A stretch of DNA of 25,049 nt from Actinomycetales bacterium (GTDB lineage Bacteria; Actinomycetota; Actinomycetes; Actinomycetales; Dermabacteraceae). The stretch lies in assembly GCA_012799425.1 (NCBI GenBank), contig JAAZLF010000315.1, forward strand, positions 1-25,049, given 5' to 3'. Positions 1 through 8,007 of this stretch are shown piece by piece (the stretch's first letter is position 1; each line of letters opens with the position of its first letter). The notes under the pieces are model-generated. The model was not told the origin of the DNA. It was given only the letters and a program-made list of their open reading frames with translations, and ran no database searches. A program made the position numbers and the translations under genes.

Positions 1-849
1 ATCTTCAACCTCGACGAGGTGCAGTCGGCGCTGGCGAGCCTGGCGAGGATGGTCGGGGTGATCACCTCGATCGATCCGGCCGCCTCCCCCGGCGCCCAGC
101 GTCCCGCCGACGCCTCGATCCGGCTCGAGCAGGTCTCGCACGCCTACACCACGGACGAGGAGGGGAACGAGCGCGTCATCCTCCGGCCGCTGGATCTCGA
201 CATCGCCCCCGGCGAGGTGGTCTCGCTGGTGGGTGCCTCCGGCGCCGGCAAGTCGACCCTCGCCGCGATCCTGGCCGGAACGCTCGAGCCGCGCCACGGC
301 CGGGTGCTGCACGGCAGGGCAGACCTCGCCCACGCCGATCTCGAGGCGGTGCGCTCGCACGCCTCGATCGTCAGCCAGGACGTGCACGTGTTCCGCGGGA
401 CGCTGCGGGAGGACCTGCAGCTCGCGGCGGCACGGGCGGACGATCAGGAGCTGCGCTCGGCCCTGCACCGGGTCGGTGCGCTGCACTGGGCGGATCGCCT
501 GCCCCAGGGCCTGGATACCGAGGTCGGTGAGAAGGGCGCCCGGCTCACGGCCGAGCAGTCCCAGCAGCTGGCGCTCGCGCGGGTGGTGCTGCAGGACCCG
601 GCGGTGCTGATCCTCGATGAGGCCACGGCCGACGAGGGCTCCTCGGGGGCCCGCGTGCTCGAGCACGCCGCGCTCGAGGCGGCGCGCGGCCGCACCACGA
701 TCATCGTCGCGCACCGGCTCTCCCAGGCGAAGGTCGCAGACCGCATCCTGGTGATGGCCGACGGCGCCGTGGTGGAGCAGGGCACCCATGAGCAGCTGGT
801 CGCGCATGGAGGCCGGTACGCCCAGCTCTGGGAGGCCTGGTCGGGCTGA
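1..849 (+). CDS. ABC transporter ATP-binding domain (C-terminal part, 5' truncated)
   Basis: The gene enters from before the window; the frame is open from base 1 and 282 residues remain. It is the nucleotide-binding half of an exporter-type ABC protein; a membrane domain, if fused, lies outside the window. In window numbering I see Walker A GASGAGKST (78-86), Walker B AVLILDEAT (201-209) and the H-loop IIVAHRLS (H238). The signature motif is LTAEQ (182-186) instead of LSGGQ, although the following helix (QQLALARVVLQDP) is normal. The family hydrolyses ATP at the inner face of the membrane to drive export of lipids, peptides or drugs; the substrate cannot be read. A possible terminator follows. 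Family assignment is secure, substrate unknown. Confidence 0.9.
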   Translation: MFNLDEVQSALASLARMVGVITSIDPAASPGAQRPADASIRLEQVSHAYTTDEEGNERVILRPLDLDIAPGEVVSLVGASGAGKSTLAAILAGTLEPRHGRVLHGRADLAHADLEAVRSHASIVSQDVHVFRGTLREDLQLAAARADDQELRSALHRVGALHWADRLPQGLDTEVGEKGARLTAEQSQQLALARVVLQDPAVLILDEATADEGSSGARVLEHAALEAARGRTTIIVAHRLSQAKVADRILVMADGAVVEQGTHEQLVAHGGRYAQLWEAWSG

Positions 850-850
850 G

Positions 851-886
851 CCGGCGGGCCGCCGCCGGGACGGCGCGCCGCGCGCC
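851..886 (+). terminator. Tandem GC-rich hairpins after the ABC gene
   Basis: Two small perfect hairpins follow the stop codon: CCGGCG/CGCCGG (851-868, 6-nt loop) and GGCGCG/CGCGCC (872-886, 3-nt loop). There is no T-tract, as is common for actinobacterial terminators. The 160 bases between the ABC stop and the next start hold only this and a candidate promoter. In DNA this GC-rich such stems arise by chance, so the call is tentative. Confidence 0.35.
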
Positions 887-903
887 GGGCGGAGAGCGAG
901 GCG

Positions 904-920
904 GTATGGTCGCCCCATAC
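904..920 (+). promoter_or_regulatory. Candidate -10 (TATGGT) inside a 6-bp inverted repeat, upstream of the DUF402 gene
   Basis: TATGGT at 905-910 fits the actinobacterial -10 pattern TANNNT. It lies in an inverted repeat, GTATGG (904-909) and CCATAC (915-920) with a 5-base spacer. No clear -35 is visible. Transcription from here would leave a leader of roughly 90 bases before the start at 1010. The repeat could be an operator or chance. Confidence 0.3.
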
Positions 921-1009
921 GCCTACCCCTTCACGGGCAGTGCAGCCCCGGCTCGGTGGCCGGTCGGTCCGGGGCGTCCGTGGAGGCCGATCCGGCCGGG
1001 AACCCCACC

Positions 1010-1663
1010 ATGTCTTCCACCCCGCGCTGGTCGCCCGGCGACCAGGTGACCTGGACCTACTACACCCCACAGCACCCCACCCGCACCGTCCGCCCCGGCA
1101 CCGTCGTGCTCGACGACGATCGCGGCGTGGTGGTCTGGATCGCGCCCGGCACCGAGGTGCTGCTGCCCGTGCTCGAATCCGGTGCGGCGCTGCGCCGCGC
1201 CGGCGACGAGGGCATGTTCACCGCGCCGCGCGTGCAGTCCAAGCAGCTGTGGACCGGCAACGGCATCCTCATGATCGGCCTGCCGGACAAGCCCTACTCG
1301 ATCTGGCTGTTCTACAAGGACGACGGCTCCCTGGGCTGCTACTACGTGAACCTCGAGACGCCCTACGAGCGCACCGAGGAGGGCGTGCGCACCCGGGATC
1401 TGGTGCTGGACCTGGTGGTGCTGCCACGCCGGGATTGGCACTACAAGGACGAGGACGAGCTCGAGGGTGCCGAGCGCACCGGGTACTTCTCGGTCGACGA
1501 GGTCGAGGAGATCCGTGCCGCGGGCCGCGAGGCGGAACAGCACATCGCCGACTGGACCTACCCGTTCTCCGCCGGGTACGAATACTTCTTCCCGGACCCG
1601 AAGTGGCCGCTGCCCACCCTGCCCGAGCACTACACCTGGGACCTGGACCTGACGCAGCGCTGA
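1010..1663 (+). CDS. DUF402 / FomD-like domain protein
   Basis: The protein has 217 residues and covers the whole DUF402 fold. The segment YYVNLETPYE (111-120), followed by an Asp-rich strand (RDLVLDLVV, 129-137) and KDEDELE (146-152), is the family core. In characterised relatives such as FomD these acidic residues bind divalent metal and hydrolyse a nucleoside mono- or diphosphate bond. The substrate of this member is unknown. I chose ATG 1010 because the N-terminus RWSPGDQVTW matches the usual domain start; there is no good ribosome site, and GTG 980 is in frame upstream. PepN starts 50 bases downstream, so the two may be co-transcribed. Confidence 0.8.
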   Translation: MSSTPRWSPGDQVTWTYYTPQHPTRTVRPGTVVLDDDRGVVVWIAPGTEVLLPVLESGAALRRAGDEGMFTAPRVQSKQLWTGNGILMIGLPDKPYSIWLFYKDDGSLGCYYVNLETPYERTEEGVRTRDLVLDLVVLPRRDWHYKDEDELEGAERTGYFSVDEVEEIRAAGREAEQHIADWTYPFSAGYEYFFPDPKWPLPTLPEHYTWDLDLTQR

Positions 1664-1713
1664 CGGGGCGCTTCGGCTCCGGGGGCCCCGGGGTCGGTGG
1701 CAGGATGGAGCCC

Positions 1714-4263
1714 ATGTCATCCGAGAACCTCACTCGCGACGAGGCCCGCAGCCGTGCCTCGTTCCTCAGCACCGACTCCTACGAGATCCGCCTGGATCTG
1801 ACCACCGACGAACGCACCTTCCTCACCGAGACCACGGTGCGCTTCTCCTCGACCTCCGCACGGCCCACCTTCATCGACCTGATCGCCGAGGACGTGCAGG
1901 AGATCGAGCTCAACGGCGAGCTGCTGCCCGATCCCGCCTCCCGCTTCGACGGTGCCCGGGTGAGCCTGCCCTCCCTTGCCGAGGGCGAGAACACGCTGCG
2001 GGTCCTGGCCACCGGCCGGTACATGAACACCGGCGAGGGCCTGCACCGCTTCGTCGACCCCGTCGACGGCGAGGTCTACCTCTACACCCAGTTCGAGGTC
2101 TCCGATGCCCGCCGCATGTTCGCCTGCTTCGAGCAGCCCGATCTGAAGGCGACCTACGCCCTGACCGTCACCGCGCCGGCACACTGGCGGGTCATCTCCA
2201 ACGCCCCCACGCCCGCACCGAACCCCGCCGGAGACGGGACGGCCACCTGGGCCTTCCCGCCCACCGAGCGGATCTCCACGTATCTGGTCGCGCTGATCGC
2301 CGGCAACTACCAGGGCGGGACCGGCGAGGTCACCACCCGCGACGGCCGCACCATTGCGATGGGCGTGTTCGCGCGCGCCTCCCTCGCCGAGCACGTCGAC
2401 GCCCAGAACGTCATCGACGTGACCCGCGCCGGCATCGACTTCTACGAGGAGGCTTTCGACCAGGACTTCCCGTTCCGCAAGTACGACCAGGTGTTCGTGC
2501 CGGAGTACAACATGGGCGCGATGGAGAACCCCGGTGCCATCACGTACGTCGAGTCCTACGTCTTCCGGTCGGACGTCTCCGACGCGGTGCGCGAGCGCCG
2601 CGATCTGACGATCCTCCACGAGCTGGCGCACATGTGGTTCGGCGACCTGGTCACCATGCGCTGGTGGGACGATCTGTGGCTGAACGAGTCCTTCGCCGAG
2701 TACGCCTCGACGCTCGCCAGCGCCGAGGCGACCCGCTGGACCGATTCGTGGACCACCTTCGCCCTGTCCGAGAAGGGCTGGGCCTACCAGCAGGACCAGC
2801 TGCCCTCCACCCATCCGGTGGTCGCGGACATGGTCGACCTCGAGGCGGTCGAGACCAACTTCGACGGCATCACCTACGCCAAGGGCGCCTCGGTGCTGCG
2901 CCAGCTGGTCGCCTACGTGGGCCGCGAGCAGTTCTTCGCCGGGGTCCGGGCCTACTTCGCCAAGCACGCCTGGGGCAACACCGAGCTGGCGGACCTGCTG
3001 GTCGAGCTCGAGGCCACCAGCGGCCGCGACCTCAGCAGCTGGGCACAGCTGTGGCTGCAGCGCGCCGGGGTCAACACCCTGACCCCCGTGCTCGAGCGGG
3101 ACGGGGACGGCGCCGTGGCCCGCTTCGCGATCTCCCAGACCGCACCGGAGGAGCACCGCACCCTGCGCCCGCATCGGCTCCGGGTGGCCGGGTTCTCGCT
3201 GCGGGATGGCGCACTGGTGCGCACCGAGTCGCTCGAGCTGGACGTGGACGGCGAGCTCACGGAGGTGCCGGAGCTGGTGGGCCGGCGCGCGGACCTGTGG
3301 CTGCTCAACGACGGCGATCTCACCTACTCCAAGGTGCGCCTGGATGAGCAGTCCCTCGCCGTCGCGATGGAGCATCTGCGCGATCTGGACGACTCCCTGG
3401 CCCGCACCCTGCTGTGGTCCGCCGCCTGGGACATGGTCCGCGACGGCGAGCTGCCCAGCGGCCGGTACCAGCAGCTGGTGCTCGCGAACATCACCGGCGA
3501 GGATTCCTCCTCCGTGGTGCGCACCCTGCTGTCCCAGCTCGAGACGGTCTCGGGCCCGTATGCGGCCGTGGACCTGCGCGAGCAGCGCACCGAGGACGCG
3601 GCCACCGCCGTATGGGGGCTCGCCGAGTCCGCCGAGGCGGGCTCGGATGCCCAGCTGCAGTTCATCGAGACCTTCGCACGGCTGGCCCGCACCGAGGAGC
3701 ACCGCCACGCGCTCGAAGGTCTGCTCGGCGGCTCCGTGATCCTGCCGGGACGCGAGATCGACACCGACCTGCGCTGGAAGCTGGTGATCTCCCTGGCCGT
3801 CCTCGGTGGGATCGACGCGGCCGGCATCGACGAGCAGCTCGCCGCGGACGACACCCAGTCCGGTCGCAAGCACGCCCTGACCGCGAAGGCGGCACTGCCC
3901 ACGGAGGTGTCCAAGGCGAAGGCCTGGCGGCGCACGATGGAGAAGGACACCCTGGCCAACGAGTCGATCACCGCAGTCGTGCTCGGCTTCCGCCGCGTGG
4001 TCGACGAGTCCCTCCTGGCCCCGTACCGCCAGCGCTACTTCGCGATGGTCTCGCAGGTGTGGAAGGAGCGCTCGAACGAGATCGCCACCCGGCTGGTGGG
4101 CGGCTACTTCCCGCATTCCTACGGCGGGCAGGGCGTGCTCGACGCCGCCGACCAGTGGCTCGCGGAGCACGAGGACGCTCCCTTCGGGCTGCGGCGCATC
4201 ATCATCGAGGGCCGCGACACCGTGGCGCGGCAGGAGAAGGTCCGCGACGCGGACACCGCCTGA
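1714..4263 (+). CDS. pepN: Aminopeptidase N (M1 family zinc metallopeptidase)
   Basis: This 849-residue protein removes N-terminal amino acids from peptides in the cytosol. The exopeptidase motif GAMEN is at 268-272. The zinc site is HELAH (302-306) with the third ligand E325 in NESFAEY, an exact HEXXH-X18-E. The C-terminal half is the long helical ERAP1-C-like domain, complete for the family at about 850 residues. No signal peptide is seen. ATG 1705 lies three codons upstream of 1714 and is equally possible; GGAG sits just before 1714 and GGTGG before 1705. The 50-base gap from the DUF402 gene lacks a clear promoter. A strong hairpin follows the stop. Confidence 0.96.
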   Translation: MSSENLTRDEARSRASFLSTDSYEIRLDLTTDERTFLTETTVRFSSTSARPTFIDLIAEDVQEIELNGELLPDPASRFDGARVSLPSLAEGENTLRVLATGRYMNTGEGLHRFVDPVDGEVYLYTQFEVSDARRMFACFEQPDLKATYALTVTAPAHWRVISNAPTPAPNPAGDGTATWAFPPTERISTYLVALIAGNYQGGTGEVTTRDGRTIAMGVFARASLAEHVDAQNVIDVTRAGIDFYEEAFDQDFPFRKYDQVFVPEYNMGAMENPGAITYVESYVFRSDVSDAVRERRDLTILHELAHMWFGDLVTMRWWDDLWLNESFAEYASTLASAEATRWTDSWTTFALSEKGWAYQQDQLPSTHPVVADMVDLEAVETNFDGITYAKGASVLRQLVAYVGREQFFAGVRAYFAKHAWGNTELADLLVELEATSGRDLSSWAQLWLQRAGVNTLTPVLERDGDGAVARFAISQTAPEEHRTLRPHRLRVAGFSLRDGALVRTESLELDVDGELTEVPELVGRRADLWLLNDGDLTYSKVRLDEQSLAVAMEHLRDLDDSLARTLLWSAAWDMVRDGELPSGRYQQLVLANITGEDSSSVVRTLLSQLETVSGPYAAVDLREQRTEDAATAVWGLAESAEAGSDAQLQFIETFARLARTEEHRHALEGLLGGSVILPGREIDTDLRWKLVISLAVLGGIDAAGIDEQLAADDTQSGRKHALTAKAALPTEVSKAKAWRRTMEKDTLANESITAVVLGFRRVVDESLLAPYRQRYFAMVSQVWKERSNEIATRLVGGYFPHSYGGQGVLDAADQWLAEHEDAPFGLRRIIIEGRDTVARQEKVRDADTA

Positions 4264-4275
4264 CCCTCTGACACG

Positions 4276-4317
4276 GGCCGGGCCGAGGTGAGCACGGTGA
4301 GGCACCTCGCCCCGGCC
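4276..4317 (+). terminator. Stem-loop terminator after pepN
   Basis: A 15-bp stem (4276-4290 with 4303-4317) has a single C-C mismatch and a 12-base loop, and begins 13 bases after the pepN stop. No T-tract follows. Stem length and position make a factor-independent terminator likely. Confidence 0.65.
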
Positions 4318-4345
4318 GCCCCCAGACTTCCGCCGCATCGGGCGT

Positions 4346-4358
4346 TATCGTCGAAAGC
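4346..4358 (+). promoter_or_regulatory. Candidate leaderless promoter of the MscS gene
   Basis: TATCGT (4346-4351) is followed by seven bases and then the ATG at 4359. With normal spacing the transcript would start at or next to the A of the start codon. The seven intervening bases (CGAAAGC) hold no convincing ribosome site. A -35 is not recognisable. Confidence 0.45.
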
Positions 4359-5309
4359 ATGTTGGACGACCCCCTGGACCCTGGACAGCTGATCTCCTCG
4401 CCCACGACCGACAGCGCGCTGAGCCTGATGGACCAGCTGCTGCGCTGGCTCGCCACGAGCGGTGTGAAGATCGTGGTGATCCTTCTGGCCGCGACGCTGA
4501 TGAGCTTCCTGGCCGGATGGTTCCTGCGCCGCTTCTTCCGCACCATGGCGCAGTCCGGCTCGAAGATCTCGAACGTCGCCGGGACCGTGATCCGACGCGA
4601 TCCCAAATCGCAGCGGGCCGCGCAGCTCCGCCGTGAGCAGCGCGCGAGCACCCTGTCGAACGTGGCCCGCAACATCGCGCACGTGATGATCTGGGCCGTG
4701 GCCTCGGTGATGATCCTCTCCGAGATCGGCGTGAACATCGCCCCTGTGATCGCGAGCCTCGGCGTGGTGGGCCTGGCCGCCGGCATCGGTGCGCAGACCA
4801 TCATCAAGGATGTGGTCGCCGGCATCGTGATGCTGTTCGAGGACATCCTCGCCGTGGGCGACTGGGTGGATCTCGAGTACGCCGAGGGCACGGTCGAGTC
4901 GATCAACCTGCGCGCCACCCAGGTGCGCGGCATCGACGGCGTGCTGTGGACGGTGCGCAACGGCGAGATCATCCGCGTGGGCAACTACGCGCGCGGCTTC
5001 TCGAACGCCGTGGTGGTGCTGGACATCGATGCGGGCGCCGACGACGCCCAGGTCACCGCAGTGCTCGAGTCCGTCACCACCCAGATGGTCGAGGACCCGC
5101 GGTGGAAGGACGAGATCCTCTCCCCCGCTGCGATCACCGGCATGCTGGACGTGGATGCGAACCGTTACCAGCGCCGTGTCGTGTTCGAGACGCCCCCGGG
5201 CCAGCAGTGGGGCGTCGAGCGCGAGCTGCGTTCGCGCATCCGCACCGGCTTCGCCGAGGCGGACATCGCCTTCGCGATGCCCCGCTTCGTCGAGACCGTC
5301 CAGCAGTGA
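4359..5309 (+). CDS. MscS-family mechanosensitive ion channel
   Basis: The product has 316 residues. Membrane segments lie near 36-56 and 106-126, followed by the pore helix [20 protein letters not shown] with its Gly/Ala packing pattern. The cytoplasmic beta domain begins at [15 protein letters not shown] and reads through to the YVD/RVG-type strand. MscS channels open under membrane tension to release osmolytes on hypo-osmotic shock. It is of minimal MscS length with no extra sensor domain. A basic loop ([17 protein letters not shown]) lies between the first two membrane segments. A truncated globin gene starts 40 bases later on the same strand, probably in one transcript. Confidence 0.93.
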   Translation: MLDDPLDPGQLISSPTTDSALSLMDQLLRWLATSGVKIVVILLAATLMSFLAGWFLRRFFRTMAQSGSKISNVAGTVIRRDPKSQRAAQLRREQRASTLSNVARNIAHVMIWAVASVMILSEIGVNIAPVIASLGVVGLAAGIGAQTIIKDVVAGIVMLFEDILAVGDWVDLEYAEGTVESINLRATQVRGIDGVLWTVRNGEIIRVGNYARGFSNAVVVLDIDAGADDAQVTAVLESVTTQMVEDPRWKDEILSPAAITGMLDVDANRYQRRVVFETPPGQQWGVERELRSRIRTGFAEADIAFAMPRFVETVQQ

Positions 5310-5349
5310 CAGCACCGGGCTGTCCCCCGAGCATCGGAGAACCCCTGCC

Positions 5350-5799
5350 ATGACCAGCTCCTCGCCCCAGGCCGAGCAGATCAGCTTCTACGAGGCCGTC
5401 GGCGGCCATCCCACCTTCGAAGCCTTGGTGGAGCGTTTCTACCAGGGCGTGGCGGAGGATCCGCTGCTGCACCCGATGTACCCCGAGGAGGATCTCACCG
5501 GGGCCAAGTGGCGCCTGTGCGCGTTCCTCGAGCAGTACTGGGGCGGGCCGAAGACCTACGGCCAGCAGCGCGGCCATCCGCGTCTGCGGATGCGCCACGC
5601 ACCGTTCCCGGTCTCGCCTGCGGCCCGGGACGCGTGGCTGCACCACATGCGGGCGGCGCTGGACTCTCTCGAGCTCGCCCCGCTGCACGAGCAGACCCTG
5701 TGGGACTACCTCGAGCGGGCGGCGCACTCGATGATCAACACGGCCGACGGCGGCGAGGCGCCGGCCGCCGGGCAGACGATCCCCGACCGCCTCAGCTGA
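5350..5799 (+). CDS. glbO: Group II truncated hemoglobin (trHbO type)
   Basis: This 149-residue 2-on-2 globin binds heme through the proximal His F8, H83 in the motif [11 protein letters not shown]. Other group II markers are Tyr B10 (Y31), a Tyr at about CD1 (Y44) and Trp G8 (W96 in DAWLHHM). Members bind O2 and NO and are linked to redox protection or respiration; the role of this one is not known. The start is supported by GGAGA at 5336-5340, nine bases before ATG 5350. It follows the MscS gene by 40 bases. A GC-rich hairpin begins at its stop codon. Confidence 0.93.
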   Translation: MTSSSPQAEQISFYEAVGGHPTFEALVERFYQGVAEDPLLHPMYPEEDLTGAKWRLCAFLEQYWGGPKTYGQQRGHPRLRMRHAPFPVSPAARDAWLHHMRAALDSLELAPLHEQTLWDYLERAAHSMINTADGGEAPAAGQTIPDRLS

Positions 5800-5825
5800 G
5801 CCGCGGCCCGGCCCCGGGCTGCGGC
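5800..5825. terminator. Hairpin between convergent globin and thioesterase genes
   Basis: The 34 bases between the two convergent stop codons contain a 12-bp stem (5800-5811 with 5814-5825). It includes one G-T wobble and a formal 2-base loop, so the innermost pairs must open. It is symmetrical and could end transcription from both sides. Confidence 0.55.
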
Positions 5826-5833
5826 CCAGCCCG

Positions 5834-6364
5834 TCAGTCGCGGAAGCGCAGCGGCTCCCCGGCGAAGCGCCGGAGCTGATCGCGAGAGGACTGCTCGAGG
5901 CGGACCGGCGCCCCGGTCCCGGCGTCGACCAGCACCACCACGGTGCGGGCGCGCGCGTAGGGCGCCCTCCCCTCGGGGTCGTCGCGGGTGAGCACGAGGT
6001 AGTCGACGCTCAGGCTCGCACCGCCGATGCGGGAGAGCCACAGCCGCACCACCACACCGTCGCGGCGATGCCCCAGCGGGCGGGCATACTCGATCCGCTG
6101 CGAGGCGATGACGGTGCTGATCTCGGCGCCCGCCCCGCTGACGGGCAGCGCCGCGAGCGGCTGGGCAGCACCCAGCTCGATCTGCTCGGCAGGCGGCTGC
6201 CAGAAGGCCGCGATGCGCGCCTCTTCGAGCAGGCGCACCACCGCAGCGTTGTTCACGTGCCCGTAGGCGTCCAGGTCCGTCCATCGCACGGGGACGGGGA
6301 TGTCCAGCGCCGTGGAGGAGTGCGACGTGAGATCGGGTGCATCTGCGGTGGAGTCGGAGGCCAT
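5834..6364 (-). CDS. Acyl-CoA thioesterase, 4HBT hotdog family
   Basis: This 176-residue protein has the single hotdog fold of 4-hydroxybenzoyl-CoA/YbgC-type thioesterases. The active-site segment RWTDLDAYGHVNN (27-39) carries the catalytic Asp and the His of the helix cap. It is expected to hydrolyse short or aromatic acyl-CoA to the free acid and CoA in the cytosol. I place the start at ATG 6364 because TACGAT ends exactly seven bases before it, implying a leaderless mRNA. An in-frame ATG at 6373 (three residues longer, with GGGGAG six bases upstream) is the alternative. It faces another thioesterase, tesB, across a 40-base divergent promoter region. Confidence 0.85.
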   Translation of the reverse strand: MASDSTADAPDLTSHSSTALDIPVPVRWTDLDAYGHVNNAAVVRLLEEARIAAFWQPPAEQIELGAAQPLAALPVSGAGAEISTVIASQRIEYARPLGHRRDGVVVRLWLSRIGGASLSVDYLVLTRDDPEGRAPYARARTVVVLVDAGTGAPVRLEQSSRDQLRRFAGEPLRFRD

Positions 6365-6371
6365 GGCCCTC

Positions 6372-6377
6372 ATCGTA
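6372..6377 (-). promoter_or_regulatory. -10 element of the hotdog thioesterase gene (leaderless)
   Basis: On the minus strand TACGAT is followed by seven bases and ATG (6364). It is the mirror image of the tesB element 14 bases away. No good -35 is seen; its expected position falls on the tesB promoter. Confidence 0.45.
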
Positions 6378-6391
6378 GGCTCCCCGACCAG

Positions 6392-6397
6392 TACGAT
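6392..6397 (+). promoter_or_regulatory. -10 element of tesB (leaderless)
   Basis: TACGAT is followed by seven bases (CAGGCGC) and the tesB ATG at 6405. The predicted transcription start is at the start codon and there is no ribosome site. RNA polymerase here would cover the opposing thioesterase promoter. Confidence 0.5.
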
Positions 6398-6404
6398 CAG
6401 GCGC

Positions 6405-7334
6405 ATGAGCACTGCGCACACCGACCCGTCGACGATCGCCGCCGATCTCGTGGATCTGCTGGATCTGCGCGAGATCGCCCCCTTCGGCGAGTTCTCGACC
6501 CCGGCCACTGTCGCCGCCTACCAGGGCGAATCCTCCCCGCAGCGGGGCGGGCACGTGTTCGGCGGGCAGGTGATGGGCCAGGCGGTCACCGCGGTGGGCC
6601 GCACCGTCTCCCCGGAGCGCCGCATCCACTCGATGTACTCCTACTTCCTCGCCCCCGGCGACCCCTCCCACCCGATCCGCTTCCAGGTCGATGCGCTGCG
6701 CGACGGCGGCTCGTTCTCGGTGCGGCGAGTGCTGGCGACCCAGCCCGGTCGCGAGGCCGACGAGGAGGAGCGCACCATCCTCGCGATGACGGCCTCCTTC
6801 CAGGAGAGCCAGGACGGGCTCGAGCACCAGGAGCGGGCTCCCGAGGCCCCGGACCCCGAGGGCCTGCCCACCACCGCGGAGGTGCTCACCGGCATCGATC
6901 ATCCGGTGGCCCGCTACTGGAGCACCCAGCGGCCGATCGACATCCGTCACGTCACCGACCCGATCTACCTGCGCCCCGATGCCGCCAGCGGCGAGTCGCA
7001 GATGGTGTGGATGCGGATGCTCGCCCCGATCGAGGCGGAGCCGCTCACCCATGACGCGATCCTCGCCTTCGCGAGCGATTACACGCCCTTCGAGCCGATC
7101 CTGCGCCGTCAGGGCCTGAGCTGGATGACGCCCGGGCTGAGGATGGCGACGATCAACCACGCCATCTGGTGGCACAAGCACGTGGACACCAACGACTGGC
7201 TGCTGTACGTCCAGCGCTCCCCCTCCGCCAGCGGCGGGCGCGGCCTGACCCACGGCCAGGTCTTCGACCGCGCCGGGGATCTGGTCGCGACCATCACCCA
7301 GGAGGGGATGATCCGGGTCAAGCAGCAGGGCTGA
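6405..7334 (+). CDS. tesB: Acyl-CoA thioesterase II (TesB)
   Basis: The 309-residue protein is a double hotdog thioesterase that cleaves medium- and long-chain acyl-CoA. The N-terminal hotdog contains GGHVFGGQVMGQA (48-60). The C-terminal hotdog contains FASDYT (D225 at the catalytic Asp position) and the terminal QEGMIR (Q299 at the catalytic Gln position). Length is normal for the family, and no targeting signal is seen. ATG 6405 is chosen because the family's N-terminal helix begins shortly after it and because of the leaderless promoter. It converges on thiE with only 16 bases between stop codons. Confidence 0.93.
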   Translation: MSTAHTDPSTIAADLVDLLDLREIAPFGEFSTPATVAAYQGESSPQRGGHVFGGQVMGQAVTAVGRTVSPERRIHSMYSYFLAPGDPSHPIRFQVDALRDGGSFSVRRVLATQPGREADEEERTILAMTASFQESQDGLEHQERAPEAPDPEGLPTTAEVLTGIDHPVARYWSTQRPIDIRHVTDPIYLRPDAASGESQMVWMRMLAPIEAEPLTHDAILAFASDYTPFEPILRRQGLSWMTPGLRMATINHAIWWHKHVDTNDWLLYVQRSPSASGGRGLTHGQVFDRAGDLVATITQEGMIRVKQQG

Positions 7335-7350
7335 GGACCCGGTGCGCCTG

Positions 7351-8007
7351 TCACCGACGCGCCGGAGGACGCCCGAGGGCCGTGACGACCTCCCGCGCGG
7401 TGAGCTCCGGATCGTCGGCGTCCATGATCTCCCTGACCAGTGCGACCCCGGCGATACCGGTGCGTGCGAGTGAGGCGACGTCCGCGACCGTGATCCCGCC
7501 GATCGCGACGACCGGCAGCCTGGTCGCTGCCACGAGGGCTCGGTAGCCGGATGTGCCGAGCGGCTGGCGACCGGACTCCTTGGTCGGGGTGGGTCGGAAC
7601 GGGCCGGCGCCGACGTAGTCCAGGAGATCGTGGAGCTCCTCGGCCCGGCGGACCGTCTCGATCGTGCCCGTGGTCAGGCCGATGATCGCCTCCGGGCCCA
7701 GCAGTGCGCGGGCGGCGGCGACCGGCAGATCCTCCTGTCCCAGATGCACGCCGTGCACCTGGGCGCCGAGCCTGCGGGCGGCGAACGCCACGTCGGCGCG
7801 GTCATCGACCACCACGCGGGCAGCGGGCTGAGCCTGATGCACAGCGGACGCCACAGCGCAGGTCAGCTCCAGCAGCTCGGCGGCCGTGGCGCTCTTCGCG
7901 CGGACCTGGATCATCCCCGCTCCCCCTGCCGCGGCCGCCGCGGCAGCCTCCACCGTGCGGCGCCCCGTCCCCGAGGTCACCAGATAGCAGCGCAGATCCA
8001 GGGTCAT
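7351..8007 (-). CDS. thiE: Thiamin-phosphate synthase
   Basis: The enzyme joins HMP pyrophosphate and thiazole phosphate to give thiamin phosphate. The 218-residue TIM barrel carries QVRAK (34-38), VVVDDRADVA (66-75), HLGQEDLP (88-95), the pyrophosphate loop GPFRPTPTK (135-143) and AIGGI (168-172). It is the last gene of the thi operon. Its ATG overlaps the thiM stop in ATGA (8004-8007), so translation is probably coupled. No separate promoter is needed. An alanine-rich helix (20-28) is the only oddity. Confidence 0.95.
   Translation of the reverse strand: MTLDLRCYLVTSGTGRRTVEAAAAAAAGGAGMIQVRAKSATAAELLELTCAVASAVHQAQPAARVVVDDRADVAFAARRLGAQVHGVHLGQEDLPVAAARALLGPEAIIGLTTGTIETVRRAEELHDLLDYVGAGPFRPTPTKESGRQPLGTSGYRALVAATRLPVVAIGGITVADVASLARTGIAGVALVREIMDADDPELTAREVVTALGRPPARR

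Noticed and set aside
1717..4338. Long minus-strand frame opposite pepN
   Set aside because: Antisense shadow; pepN has complete catalytic motifs on the + strand.
7335..7375. Terminator between tesB and thiE
   Set aside because: A bulged 7-bp GC stem can be drawn but it lies mostly inside the end of thiE and is not distinctive.
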